From assembly GCA_002077045.2 (NCBI GenBank), contig KZ111185.1, positions 34,983 through 98,982 on the forward strand: a stretch of DNA of 64,000 nt, given 5' to 3'. This DNA comes from Rachicladosporium sp. CCFEE 5018. Lineage: Eukaryota; Ascomycota; Dothideomycetes; Cladosporiales; Cladosporiaceae. This document shows, in pieces, positions 23,597 to 34,396 of this stretch (the stretch's first letter is position 1; every line of letters starts with the position of its first letter). Below the pieces are notes generated by a model, which was not told the origin of the DNA, made no database searches, and saw only the letters and a program-made list of their open reading frames with translations. Position numbers and translations under genes: made by a program.

Positions 23597-25540
23597 ATGA
23601 AGCGCAAATTGAACGCCGACGACGTGCCAGAACCTGTCGATGTAGGCGCTGGACACTCGCCCGCCGCCACCAACACCGGATTTGCAGGTCTGGGCTTGGA
23701 CGCTCGACTTTTGCAGGCAGTTGCAAAAGAGAAGCTCAGCGAGCCTACACCAGTGCAAGTCCAGGCGATCCCACTTGCGATAGCTGGGAAGGATATCTTG
23801 GGTACGAGAGAGTTGATATACGGTGGAGAGGGGCAATATTGACAGCCGACAGCACGCGCAAAGACCGGATCAGGCAAGACCCTCGCATACCTCCTCCCAA
23901 TCATCCACTCCATTCTCCGGCGCAAAGCTTCCTCAGCACGCCCTGCAAAGGCTGTCTCGGCGATCATACTGGTGCCGACGAAGGAGCTGGCGACACAAGT
24001 CACGACAGCCGTCAAGACGTACACCTCGTTCTGTAACCAGGATATCCGCGCAGAGAACATCAATCGGAAGGAGGATCTGGCTGTCACTCGTGCGCGGCTA
24101 CTGGAGTGTCCAGAGATTGTCGTCGGTACACCCAACCGAGTGAGCCAGTGGATCAGCAACGATGTACTCAACGCTACAGATCTGGTCCACGTGGTGATTG
24201 ACGAGGCAGACTTGGTACTGAGCTACGAGTATGAGGATGAGTTGCGCAGTATCGCTACTGCGCTGCCAGCTGGCGTTCAGAACATCTTCATGTCTGCGAC
24301 GTTACGGACGGAGGTCGACAAGCTCACAGCGCTCTTCTGCAAGACTGGATCACCGCTTGTGTTGGACTTGTCTGAGCAAGAGGCAGCTGAGAAGCCCATA
24401 CTGTCGCAGTACATCGTCAAGACGGCGGAAGATGAGAAATTTCTGCTCACATACGCGATATTCAAACTGCAGCTCATCAAGGGCAAGATCATAATTTTCG
24501 TGGCAGATATCGATCGCTGCTACAGGATGAAGCTATTTCTGGAGCAGTTCGGGACAAGGAGCTGCGTACTGAACTCCGAGCTCCCTGTGAATAGCAGGCT
24601 ACACGTTGTAGAAGAGTTCAACAAGGGCGTATACGACGTTCTGATTGCAGCGGACGAAAGAGAGGTCGCTGAGTCGGGAAAGAAGAAGATCAAGAAAAGC
24701 GAGGACGATGAAGTGGAGGATGTTGAAGAGTTGGTAGAGGAGGATGACAAAATTCACAAGGATGAAGATGCAAATGCTGCGAAGACGACAGCGCAACCGC
24801 CGGCGAAGAAGCAGCGAAAGACTGGCAATGATCGCGAATTTGGTGTCTCCCGAGGGATCGACTTTCGCCATGTCGCTTGTGTGCTCAACTTTGATCTACC
24901 AACATCTTCAAAGTCCTACACTCACCGCATTGGACGAACTGCTCGTGCTGGCCAGAAGGGCATGGCGCTGTCGTTCTACGTGCCTGCGGACCTTTTCAGG
25001 AAGCACAGGCCTACGTCCATACCCCAATGCCAGTACGACGAGAAGGTGCTTTCAAGAATCACAGCCCATCAAGAAAAGCACGGCGCAAAATTAGAAGAAT
25101 GGCAATTCGACATGGAGAAGCTGTCAGGCTTTCGCTATCGTCTGACTGATGCTCTTCGAGCAGTCACCCGCATCGCAATCCGCGAAGCCCGCACGAAGGA
25201 ACTCCGCCAAGAGCTCATCAACAGCACAAAGCTAGCCCGCCACTTCGAAGAACATCCCGAAGACTTGCGTCACTTGCGACACGATACTGAGAGCCACGCG
25301 GTGAGACTGCAGCCGCATCTGAAGCATGTGCCTGAGTACTTGCTGCCTAGCGGTGGGAAGGCGGCTGTGCAGCAGGATGTGGGGTTTGTGGGGTTCAGGA
25401 AGGACGAGAGGGCTGGGAACAAGATTCGCAAGGCTAGGGAGGTGAATCGGAAGAGAGGGAAGGGGGCGGTTTTGAAGGGGAAGAGGAAGGCGGGGGATCC
25501 GTTGAAGAGTTTGAATGCGAGGGGGAGGGGAAAGAAGTGA
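23597..25540 (+). CDS. DBP9: DEAD-box RNA helicase Dbp9
   Basis: Two exons, 23597-23801 and 23853-25540 (51-nt phase-1 intron), give 630 residues. The intron falls just before motif I, as the join D-I-L-A-R-A-K-T-G-S-G-K-T shows. Motifs in order: Q motif PTPVQVQAIPLAIAGKDIL, Walker A AKTGSGKT (71-78), DEAD (185-188), SAT, and HRIGRTARAG. Between the helicase strands it has the long acidic/Lys insertion (KKKIKKSEDDEVEDVEE) seen in Dbp9 orthologues, and the C-terminus ends in a Lys/Arg/Gly-rich tail. Dbp9 acts in the nucleolus in 60S ribosomal subunit assembly. The reading frame extends upstream of 23597 without an ATG, so this ATG is the start. Confidence 0.95.
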
Positions 25541-26287
25541 GGCTATCTTCGCTGAGTCGTGGAGCGTAGAGAGCTCGTTACGGAAGTCAATGCTAGAGTG
25601 ATGGTGAGTACTGCTCGAACCTTGCAAGCCTTGTACATGTTGTGGCTGTAAAAGGCTGCCTTCTCAATCCCAATGCACCTTACACTACTGCACCTCCGTG
25701 CATCCGAAACGCCAAGGCCCACCGGCAACCCCCGGCGCACTCCGGAGCACTAAGGAAATGTCGCGCCTCAAATTCGAAATGTAAGGATGCCTGGCGGACT
25801 CCACTACCGACGCCATGAATGATCGACGATACGACGTGCCGGCAGCAGTAGCAGCTTGGACTTTTGGCAAAGTGGGGCTAAGAGAAGCTTCGGTGCCGAC
25901 GCGGAAAGGCGCGGGGCGGCGAGGTTTGTTTGGACTTCATGTACGCGTCTCTGCCCCGAAGCCCTGGTCAACACGGTGACAAACCATGAGGTGTTTGACG
26001 CGTCCAATGGACCCATGTTGCAAGCAATAGCTCTGAGACTCTGTTCACAAACGCTTTCAATCATTGTCAAGACGCCGACATAAAATTTTTTGAAGCGCAG
26101 AAGTGGCTGGTGGTCCGGACCAGACACATTGCCGGACGACTCGTAGCATGATTCAAAGCAACGCAGCATGTTGGGTGCAGAATCGTGGTCTCGTATCTAG
26201 TATGATCTAACCGCTGGCTTTGCCAAGCGAACGCCCCAGACCAGAAGCTTCAAGCAATGACAGCACCGATAGCGCATTGGATCAAGC
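25541..26287. other. Boundary between conserved block and DUF6590 cluster
   Basis: About 750 bases holding the 3' flank of DBP9 and the 3' side of the first DUF6590 pseudogene. No gene, tRNA or transposon end was recognised. Short frames on both strands look random. Confidence 0.4.
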
Positions 26288-27977
26288 TCAGCTATATATA
26301 TCCTCCTCTTCCTCATCACTGTCGGCCCCGTCTTCATTGGACTTTTCCCCTTCGGACGTCTCCTGATGCGCTTTGGTAGGACTGTTGCGCCCATCCGACT
26401 TGGCCCGGGAACGCGCGTAGTCCAGAAGCCTACGTTTGGCTTCGTCGTCCGTGTAGCCTTGCTGCCTCAGCTTCTCAAGCACAGGGCTGATTGCACCCTC
26501 GGGGGCAGCCCCCGCAGATAATTCTGGGTCTGGGACGGTGCTGGTCAGCGCTGGTTCACGCTGTGACCATACGATACTGAACTGGGATCTCAGGGCTCCC
26601 ATGGAGTCTCTGTTGACCAGACCGAAAGACTTCACTTTGATATTATGCTGGATCGTACTGACTTTGCCGAAGTCGATTCGAGACTTAGGATCCAGGACAT
26701 CGCGCGAGTCGTCTGGATTGACACGGATTGGATCAGGCTGCATAGGTCACTCCCCACGTGTCGAGCTCTCTACCGGAAGCGGAGATGGCGGATTCCTGCC
26801 AGTGTATATGATGGCATGGTCTGACGTTGTTGTCCCTGGCTTGCCGACTCCACGGCCATAATAAGTCGTGATTGGCATAGCACTACAATACTTGTCCCCT
26901 TCGCGGATCACGATGAAGCGACGTACTTCGGAGAGAATCCACTCGTCGTGTCTGGTTGGTCGTATCGCCGAATTCGCAGGCCACGTCGCATGGTCGTAGC
27001 TTGTATAATTAATAGCACTGCCGCCCGCTGGCTCAGTCCACAGTACAGCGAAAACGCGCCCAACGACCCACCATCTTCGTGCTCGAAGCTTGTAATTAGT
27101 ACTGAGCGGCCCCTCCTCAGACCTATCTTGACCCCGCAATAACTGATGTGCTTCGATGCCTTGATCATAGAGCGCTGGATCTGTGATCCTCTATGGGGGC
27201 GAGGGTACCCGCGTAGTTCTTACGCCTCTCGGGTTGTGTGTTCGATCGATGTTTTGTGGTCTCGCTGGTTGATCAGCTACGGTCAACTGAGCCATGTTTT
27301 CCGATAATGATGCCTAATGAGGAGGAGCTGGCCACGCTGATGATACTCGCGTGACAGGTAACGATGGTGCCACGGAAGGGCTACTAGAAGAGTCGGACGT
27401 GAGTGAGCCCCGTGCAGCATAGTAGTGGTCTATACGATAGTAGGTCTTTAGTAGGTTCTCATCTACGTTCATTGTGCTCACTGCTGGACGAACTTACGAT
27501 GTATCTGAGTAAGGTGAAGCACATCACCATGAGCATGCTCCACGTACTGCTGTGCTGTGCGATATTGGTAACCCACGTTGACATTTGCGTGACCAGAAGC
27601 GTCCAACGTTCCAACGGTTATGCCATTTGCCTTCCGAGTCAGTGATTCTACGATACTAACGCCTAGGGATTGAAGCTTATCGCACTTGAACCCGACACCA
27701 GATCTGAGGACGCATTGGGTACTAGCGGCGACCTTGGAGTGAGCTGTCCTCTAGTACCTGGCCGAGTCGGCTGCGCATTATACTGTCGTGATGAGTCTGC
27801 TTCCCATCTCGCCGCTTGCATTAGTGGATGGGTCACAGGTATGTGCTTTGGTCGTGGAACCTGCCGCCCGTCGCGCTTGATAATGATATCCCTGCTTGGT
27901 ACGTAGAGGAAGTTGCCACCGAGTACCTCGCTGGTCTGTCATGGCCGAGAGTCTTCGCGAGCGTCCGCCATATCAAT
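26288..27977 (-). pseudogene. DUF6590-family pseudogene (three in-frame stops)
   Basis: Read on the minus strand this matches the intact neighbour at 28817-30088 over most of its length. The N-terminal part (27977-27676) contains GGNFLYVPSRDIIIKRDGRQ where the neighbour has GGHFIYVPSRDLIVKRDGPQ. The middle part (from about 27295) contains DPALYDQGI, RRWWVVGRVFAVLWTEPAGG, VRRFIVIREGDKYCSAMPIT, YYGRGVGKPG and DHAIIYTGR. The end carries IRVNPDDSRDVLDPKSRIDFGKV, the 16-residue LRQQGYTDDEAKRRLLD motif and an acidic tail. Breaks: TGA where the neighbour has the tryptophan of RPWQ, TAG just before the DPALYDQ segment, and TGA after STRGE. About 370 bases with no counterpart lie between the two parts. 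As in the 28817 gene there is no intron in the core domain. It is a decayed copy. Confidence 0.8.
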
Positions 27978-28816
27978 CGATACGACTGTGACAGACGGAC
28001 GGCGCGCGAGCCATCAGCTCTCGAACAGCGTGTGGCTCAGCTGCATATTGGCCTGAACGCTCCTCAGGCGGAGGAGTATGTACATGTCATCAAGCACAGT
28101 GTTAGGAGATATGCTGATGCAACTAAGGAGCCATTACATTACATACGCAGCCCACAACGCCAAGGCACACCGCGGGAGACTTCCGAACGTGACGAAATTA
28201 GAAGGCAAGCGCTGCAAGAATGCCTCGCAAACCCTGCCACCAGCACCATTGGACAACCATTCCAATCAGCTGCCAGACTTTGGTCTTCGACAGCGGGGCC
28301 CGAGAAAGCTTCATTGCCCGCGTGCCGACGGGAGCGGGACGCGCTGTGCCTATGTTGACCTCGACCAGTTGTACCTTCCCTTCACCTCACTCGGATCAGC
28401 TCAGCGACCAATACGACCCAGCCAGAGGAGACCATGCGACGGACTCGTCGCATCTCTGCACATCGCTGCAAGGCACTAGGTGGCAAGTGTCCACAGTGGT
28501 TCGGAGTTGCAAGTGGGACAGCGGTATGAGGGGCGGCTTTGCTTGATGAGCCCTCTCTACACAGCACTAGCAAACGAAACACTATGAGATCTACCCTAAC
28601 CCGTAGGCGCACCAGAACGCCGTCATCAGCTCATAATCACCGCAAGTCGCGGGATGTCGGAAAGACTGGCAATCGCAAATCGGTGCAGCGATCCTGAGAA
28701 CGGAGTGATGTCCATTGACCGGATCGACCGTCGTATAATTCGAAACATGGATCTGGAACCTGTCGTGAAGTCAATCTGTACGAGAAAGCAAACATACTCC
28801 CTGTCCAAAGATGGTG
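27978..28816. other. Intergenic region, no gene seen
   Basis: Between the pseudogene's former start and the 3' end of the next DUF6590 gene. Plus-strand frames of 100-176 codons overlap the pseudogene or one another in different phases and have no family resemblance. I see no coiled-coil partner gene here. Confidence 0.45.
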
Positions 28817-30088
28817 CTAGCCTGGACCATAGAGATCCTCCTCTTCCACTTCCGCATCATCCTGCCTAGCCTCGTCTTCCTCAGCTCCACTTTCGTCATC
28901 GTCATCGTCATCGTCTTCCTCTTCCTCTTCCTCTTCCTCTTCATCGTCAGTATCTGCTGATCTCTCGTGCAGCATAGTCAACAACTTAGCTCGCACTTGG
29001 TCCGGGGTGTAGCCTTTTTGCAGCAAGGCTACCTTCCAGCTTCGTAGCGTGTCTGCAGAGATTGCAGACGAGCTCGATGCGCTCGGCTGCTGTGGAACCG
29101 GCACAATCGAATCTTTGCGCCAGACACTGTCGAACTGGCGTATGAGATCCGGCATGGACCGCTCATGGACATTACCAAAGGACTTGGCCTTTACGTAATG
29201 TTCCACGGTATGCACCTTGCCGAAGTCGATGCGCGACATTGGATCGAGCTTCGTGTTTCTATCATCCGGGTCCACTCGAATGGCGTCCAGGCGCATACCT
29301 GCTTCTCCTCGATCTGGAAGTTCTTCTTCGAGAGGATTTGGACATGTTTTGCCCGTGTGAATAATCGCGTGTTCGGACTTGATGACTCCTGGCTTGCTAA
29401 CGCCTCGTCCGTTGTACGTAGTAATGGGCAGTGCACTACAATGCTTGTCTGAAGTACGAATGATGACGAACCGCCGCACTTTGGTGTGGAAACGCTCGCC
29501 AAAAGCGCCGAGATAGATGTCTGGGTCAGGGTCCCAAAGGCTTGTGATGCGAGAGTTGTTCTCACCTACAGCCTCCGGCCAAAGTGTCATGAAGATGCGA
29601 CCGACCCTGAAGAAACTCCCGGAACGCTTCTTGTAAGACGGATCCAGTCGCTCGGTGTCTCCCTCCGATTGCATGAGGAGCATGTGTCCGGGAATGCCTC
29701 GGGCGCGCAAGGATGGATCAACTTGCGCCCCAGGCGGCAGCTGGGCCGTCCTGGCAAGCGTGCCCGTGCGTGCATCACCACGCTCAACGACCCAAGCCTG
29801 TTGTGGACGTGCGTTGAGGTTCATGGCGTTCATCCCCGTCGCCAGATCGTCTGGAAACCTGGGAGTGGCATCTTCTAGCACACGAGATCGGCGTGGCCGA
29901 GCGTCATATGCGCCTGGGGAGTCCACGTCCTCCCACATTGCAGCTTGCAGCAGTGGGTGGGCCTTGGGAATATGCGGTGGCCTTGGGAACTGTGGTCCAT
30001 CGCGTTTGACTATCAAATCTCTGCTTGGCACATAGATGAAATGACCGCCGATGGCTGTACTATATTGCCATGGCCGTGGGTCAGCCAT
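28817..30088 (-). CDS. DUF6590-domain protein, intronless
   Basis: Single-exon gene of 423 residues and the cleanest copy of the family. The N-terminus has the family's WW-like segment (RPWQYSTAIGGHFIYVPSRD). A Pro/Arg-rich linker leads to the DUF6590 core from about residue 155: KKRSGSFFRVGRIFMTLWPE, VRRFVIIRTSDKHCSALPIT, TYNGRGVSKPGVIKSEHAII, HTG, then AIRVDPDDRNTKLDPMSRID, FGKVHTVEHYVKAKSFGNV and DLIRQFDSVW. A C-terminal 16-residue motif (LLQKGYTPDQVRAKLL) is followed by an acidic tract of Asp and Glu runs. The biochemical function of DUF6590 is unknown; neither catalytic residues nor a signal peptide or membrane segment are visible. The introns that relatives carry at the VG^IF and SAL^PI positions are absent. 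It is head-to-head with the coiled-coil gene at 30889. Confidence 0.85.
   Translation of the reverse strand: MADPRPWQYSTAIGGHFIYVPSRDLIVKRDGPQFPRPPHIPKAHPLLQAAMWEDVDSPGAYDARPRRSRVLEDATPRFPDDLATGMNAMNLNARPQQAWVVERGDARTGTLARTAQLPPGAQVDPSLRARGIPGHMLLMQSEGDTERLDPSYKKRSGSFFRVGRIFMTLWPEAVGENNSRITSLWDPDPDIYLGAFGERFHTKVRRFVIIRTSDKHCSALPITTYNGRGVSKPGVIKSEHAIIHTGKTCPNPLEEELPDRGEAGMRLDAIRVDPDDRNTKLDPMSRIDFGKVHTVEHYVKAKSFGNVHERSMPDLIRQFDSVWRKDSIVPVPQQPSASSSSAISADTLRSWKVALLQKGYTPDQVRAKLLTMLHERSADTDDEEEEEEEEEDDDDDDDESGAEEDEARQDDAEVEEEDLYGPG
28894..28949. repeat. Trinucleotide microsatellite within coding sequence
   Basis: Runs of TCG/TCA followed by CTT/TCC trinucleotides encode, on the minus strand, the Glu run and Asp run of the acidic tail of the 28817-30088 gene. 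Triplet length changes would alter tail length without shifting the frame. Confidence 0.75.
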
Positions 30089-30888
30089 GTCGAGTGCCTG
30101 TTATGAATCATCAGGCCGGGTCCTCGTGGGGACTCCGAGGCACAACGCTCAGCTTTTGTAACAGATGCGGCTCAACTGTGCAGTTCGGGCGAACCCCATA
30201 CCGAACGGATGAGCATGCAGCCACTTCATGTAGCGACACTGCAAGCAGCAGATGCATTGTGATATAGTGTATAGCTGAAGACATCATCACGCAGGTGACG
30301 GCCATGTTCGATCCAGGCCGTCGCTTACCCCCACGTCCACCCAGTGACATGTGATTACATATGTCAGAAGTCGAGGGAAAGCGGCACCTGGGCTGTGGGA
30401 CGCATATTGCTGTGCCTTTGCGGCTTGCAGGCATGCAGCCGGCGCATCTCAAGTGGTAAGGTGTACACCCACAACGTCTATCCCTGTTTCCCGGCGCGGC
30501 AATACGCTGACAAGTATCTCATCTCCGATCAGCCTCGTTCGAAGTCGCATGTTAAGAGCCGCATCACGTGCTCAGCTCCTTGCAGACGGCGACCCAGTGC
30601 CGCCCGCCATGTTGTCGCCTTGTCTTTGCTTCTTATCACCTCCGTTCGTCTCGGTCTAGGCATCGGATTGACGCGAGGCTGTCGCCACGTTCGATCACGG
30701 CTGCTGTGACTGTGGCAATTGGCTGTGTATGTATGACTCAGGACCTTTTGGGATGCTTGGAAGGTACCATGGTCTCGTGAGGTCTGTAGCCTCATGTTGC
30801 GGTGAACGTTGTGACCTGGTGAGCGCATGGCATTGTTACTCGGAGAAGCCTACCATCAGCGGATCTGTGAGAAGCTCGACGCTCCACG
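30089..30888. promoter_or_regulatory. Shared divergent promoter region (pair 1)
   Basis: Exactly 800 bases separate the two divergent ATGs of a DUF6590 gene (-) and a coiled-coil/DUF6590 gene (+). Similar spacers separate the pairs at 36709-37508 (800 bases) and 42014-42752 (739 bases). No shared operator was identified by eye. Confidence 0.5.
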
Positions 30889-32971
30889 ATGGCGGACTTG
30901 CCACTGGGACAGCACAGTGATATGGAGGATGACGATCTGTCAAAATTCAAGCGTGATCCTGAACGTGCGCTCGTCAGCGAGGGCGATCCGTACGAATTGC
31001 GGACGTTACAGTTGCGGCGACTTTGCGGCACCGTTCATCGTCGTCAGCGGAGGTTGTCGAAAGCGCGGGAGTCAGACCTCGTGCTCGGAACAGAGCTTCA
31101 CTATCAGTGGCAGATATGCGCGGACTACCGACGATATTACGACGACTCGACGGAGAAGTTCACACACCAGGCTACTCTAGTAGCGAGAAAAGCCACCAGT
31201 CGAAAAGCAGCGGCAAAGTTGGAAGAACTCCATGCACAGGTGATAGCAGATCACGTCATTCTGACTGAACAGGCCACGAAGACCAAACGACTGGAGAAGG
31301 CCAGAGCAGAGCAGTCGGCCAAGATTAAACAGCTCGAGTCAGTGCTCAATGAGGCTGTGAGTAGTCTTCTGGCACTGCTACACAGCGATTCCGATATTGC
31401 GAATGAAGGCTACGATGACAATTCTATTGCAGCTGAGGAGCTGTCGTCGAGTGGGGTCGAAAGCGAGAACCCCTTGCTAGAGGATTACTACGACAAGACG
31501 GGCGACGTGGCCATCATGCGCGAACGATTGGGCGAGGTCTACAGCGAGTATGTTGAGGAACGTGCGCAAAGAATATTCCGTGCAGACCAAGAACAAGTGC
31601 TGGAGACGTCCGATGAGCAATTCGACGATTTGTACGAAGTGGCAATAAGAAGAGCTCAACAGAACATACAGATTGCTATCAATACCCGAGAAGAGGCTCG
31701 GATAAGGTGCATTGAAGCGGGTATTGAGATCCCGCCCGCAAAGCCTGCGTCAGAGCCGTCGGAGGTAGTCAGTGGCACTAACGGTGTTAAACCCCCCAAC
31801 ACCCCATCCAGCGTGTTACCTAGCCTATCGCAAAGTCCAGCTCCGGAGATTGAGCTTGTCAACCCAGCGCCACAGACAATCACTACAGGTCATATGCGGG
31901 CCGATGGTACAGCTGGACCCGATGCCAACGTTGGCAGCTATGTCGCAGAAGCCAGCATCCGGGATTGGATACGCGGGCTGCCGGACAGAAGGGCGCTACC
32001 TGAAAGCCTCAGTGACGATACAGAATCAGCAGCTCGTGCATGCCGACCTACAGCGACTCATAAACGCTCATGGAGTGACCATGGGCAACCAGAGGACCGC
32101 GGATCATGGGACATCATCAGTGCGGCCAAGCCGATCGCAGACGACGCTCGGAACGCGCATCCAGACTCAGATGACACACGGAACCTTATGCGCTTTGAGA
32201 TAGAGTCTGGAGGTGATGCTCATAGATTTGCTCAATACGCAACAACGCAGAGCAGCAAGTCCTGGCTTCACCGGTACAATCCAAGCAGCCACTTCATTCT
32301 ATCATCATGGCATAGCATGCCAGAACCGCGCTATCATATCAAGCCTTGTGCGAAGGAGAACTTCCGCGTGGGTCTGGTAAGCAACGTCGCAGCATATGGT
32401 GAGCTGCACATTCTAACCGTATTACAGATCTTCGCAGCGGACATTACGCAATTATCTGCGGGCTCTGACCATAAGAGTATGAACCTTATGGGTCATGGCA
32501 CCCACACTGATGTGGCATTACGTGTCTACGTCGTGATAGAGACTCACGATAGCGACTTCTCAGCACTGTGTGTGACGATTTCTCCCGAGACTTTGACGGG
32601 TGACCTGGCTGACTGTCAACAGTGCGGCTACAGTGACTGCGACGCAGGAGGATACGACCAACCCTGACGCTCACATGGAATCCATCGAACATCACGACTC
32701 TATGGTGGACGTGCAAGCACCGACAAATGAGGTCACAATGGCAATCTCGACAAAGCGCGATGCCACAAAGACGCCCGTGAGTCGTGCACCGAGATCAATT
32801 GGTGACCTCAGCGTCGACTTGCAACGCGCTTTCAGGCCACTGGAGTACAACACACGATGCGCTTGTTACTGCGGCAACGTGGACGGCTCCTCACTGGACG
32901 ACCTCATCTTTCGGTGGAGAAAGAAGCAACACGTTGATCTGGACTCTCGGCAGAGCCGGCGGCCGGTATGA
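30889..32971 (+). CDS. Coiled-coil protein with degenerate DUF6590 C-terminus
   Basis: Three exons are read: 30889-32376, 32428-32567 and 32623-32971, giving 658 residues. The first intron (51 nt, phase 0) and second (55 nt, phase 2) fall where the DUF6590 genes have theirs. Residues 85-160 form a charged coiled coil. Residues 199-281 are the shared helical module (DYYDKTGDV...FRADQEQ...DEQFDDLYE...RCIEAGIEI), colinear residue for residue with the 42753 gene. A SIRDWIRGL tryptophan motif lies near 356. After the first intron the sequence follows DUF6590 weakly: NFRVGL^IFAADI, LRVYVVIETHDSDFSAL, then PLEYNTRCACYCGNVDGSSL and DDLIFRWRK, matching the EHNVKVK.FGNV...DLI.QF region. The TYGGQGV and YTG segments are gone, so the domain is eroded. 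Function unknown. Confidence 0.72.
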
Positions 32972-34396
32972 AGTGACGAACAAGCTGGTCCTTTAGGAAG
33001 AGGAATTCACCATGGGGCCACGGCGACATTGCAACTTGGCGAAGCAAGCGTTTGCGACTCCATGCGAGAAACATGCACTAATCTGGGCCACACTCACACC
33101 CCCGAATGAGTCACCGGACCAACGACGCATAGTGCGTGGACGCAAATCCAGGTGTCCTCGTCGCCACAGCATGTACCAGTTGCCACATATATTATAAAGG
33201 AAAGTTCGCCCGTACGCGAGTGGGACAGTATATGTTGGCAGATCGAGGAAGCTGCAAGGCCATGAGAGGACAGCAGCGTAGACTTGAATTGCTACTTGGC
33301 ACGAATCAATTTACCTGTCTCACAGACTATATGTCTGAGGCAAGACTGGGCCGACTGCACGACAACCACTCTCGGCTTGCGGCAGCGAATTGCGGAGTCT
33401 AGCACAGCGCGAGGCTCAACGCCACTCCATGATCAAAATATCATCCATCGGTAGACTTCCAGCTTGCCCAGCCCCGATGTGAGAGATCATCAGCCTGAGA
33501 TTGAACTCGCTTTTCAGACATTGCGTACTGTCCTAAAAGACATTCATATGGCAGCGTTTCCAGCGATATGAAAGCATGAACTCGCCAGCGCCCGAGACGA
33601 CCACCTGCACCGATATAATTGTGCATCACGCAAACGTAGTCCCCGAAGCGCATACGCTGTGCGACTCGATGCATCGAAAACCCGCAGGTCCCCACTGCGA
33701 AGACCTGACAACGGCTCGACAGCATAGCGGCTCAGCCAGTGATCACGTTGCGCAAGATGACTCCGACAGGTACCTACCGATTCAGGCAGCCGATATCTGC
33801 TGTGCGTGTGGTCATGTGGGTGTTCTGTTGAACACGTCGACTGACGCATGTAGCTTTGCTTCACCAGACCACGCCGCGCGATAGCGCCTCTCCTTCGGCA
33901 GATAAGTAGCACAGCCTATCGCGTGAATCTGCATGTATGCACAGTCAGAAGTCATGGTCTGCAGCGGTGTATCTACGTACCGCTGCTGTGTGTCACATGG
34001 CGCTTCATGATTCAAGAAGTGGCATGGGAGCTATGGGAGTGCTTGCCGCGGTGCCGCCGCTTCAGAGTACGGTCACTCGAGACTCGGTCTCGCATGTAGT
34101 AACATGTTTCCGACAGACTATGAGATATCTTCCGCCCTCCATGCATCCCAGTCATCATTATTGGTCGTCAGACACTTGCCCGGCGCTCCGAAACGGAGGA
34201 ATGCCAGACGTGGCCAGTATATATTCGTAACAACGAGTATGAGGAGTATTTCTTTGTGACGTCTGTGTCGTCGAGTCCTGTCGTCGTCGAAATGTCGTCA
34301 AATGTCGTAAACATCAACAGTCTGCCATCATGCCGACTCTCAAACTTCTGACATTCTGCTCCCAGCATCCCTATTGCCCGACATGACGGTCACTGC
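32972..34396. other. Convergent intergenic region, 1.4 kb
   Basis: Lies between two converging genes. Several frames of 60-122 codons exist on both strands, but none matches the cluster families or shows a plausible splice structure. No terminal inverted repeats or transposase fragments were seen. Confidence 0.45.

Noticed and set aside
27828..28546. Overlapping plus-strand frames of 100-176 codons
   Set aside because: The left part is antisense to the pseudogene's N-terminal homology; the frames lack any consistent coding signal.
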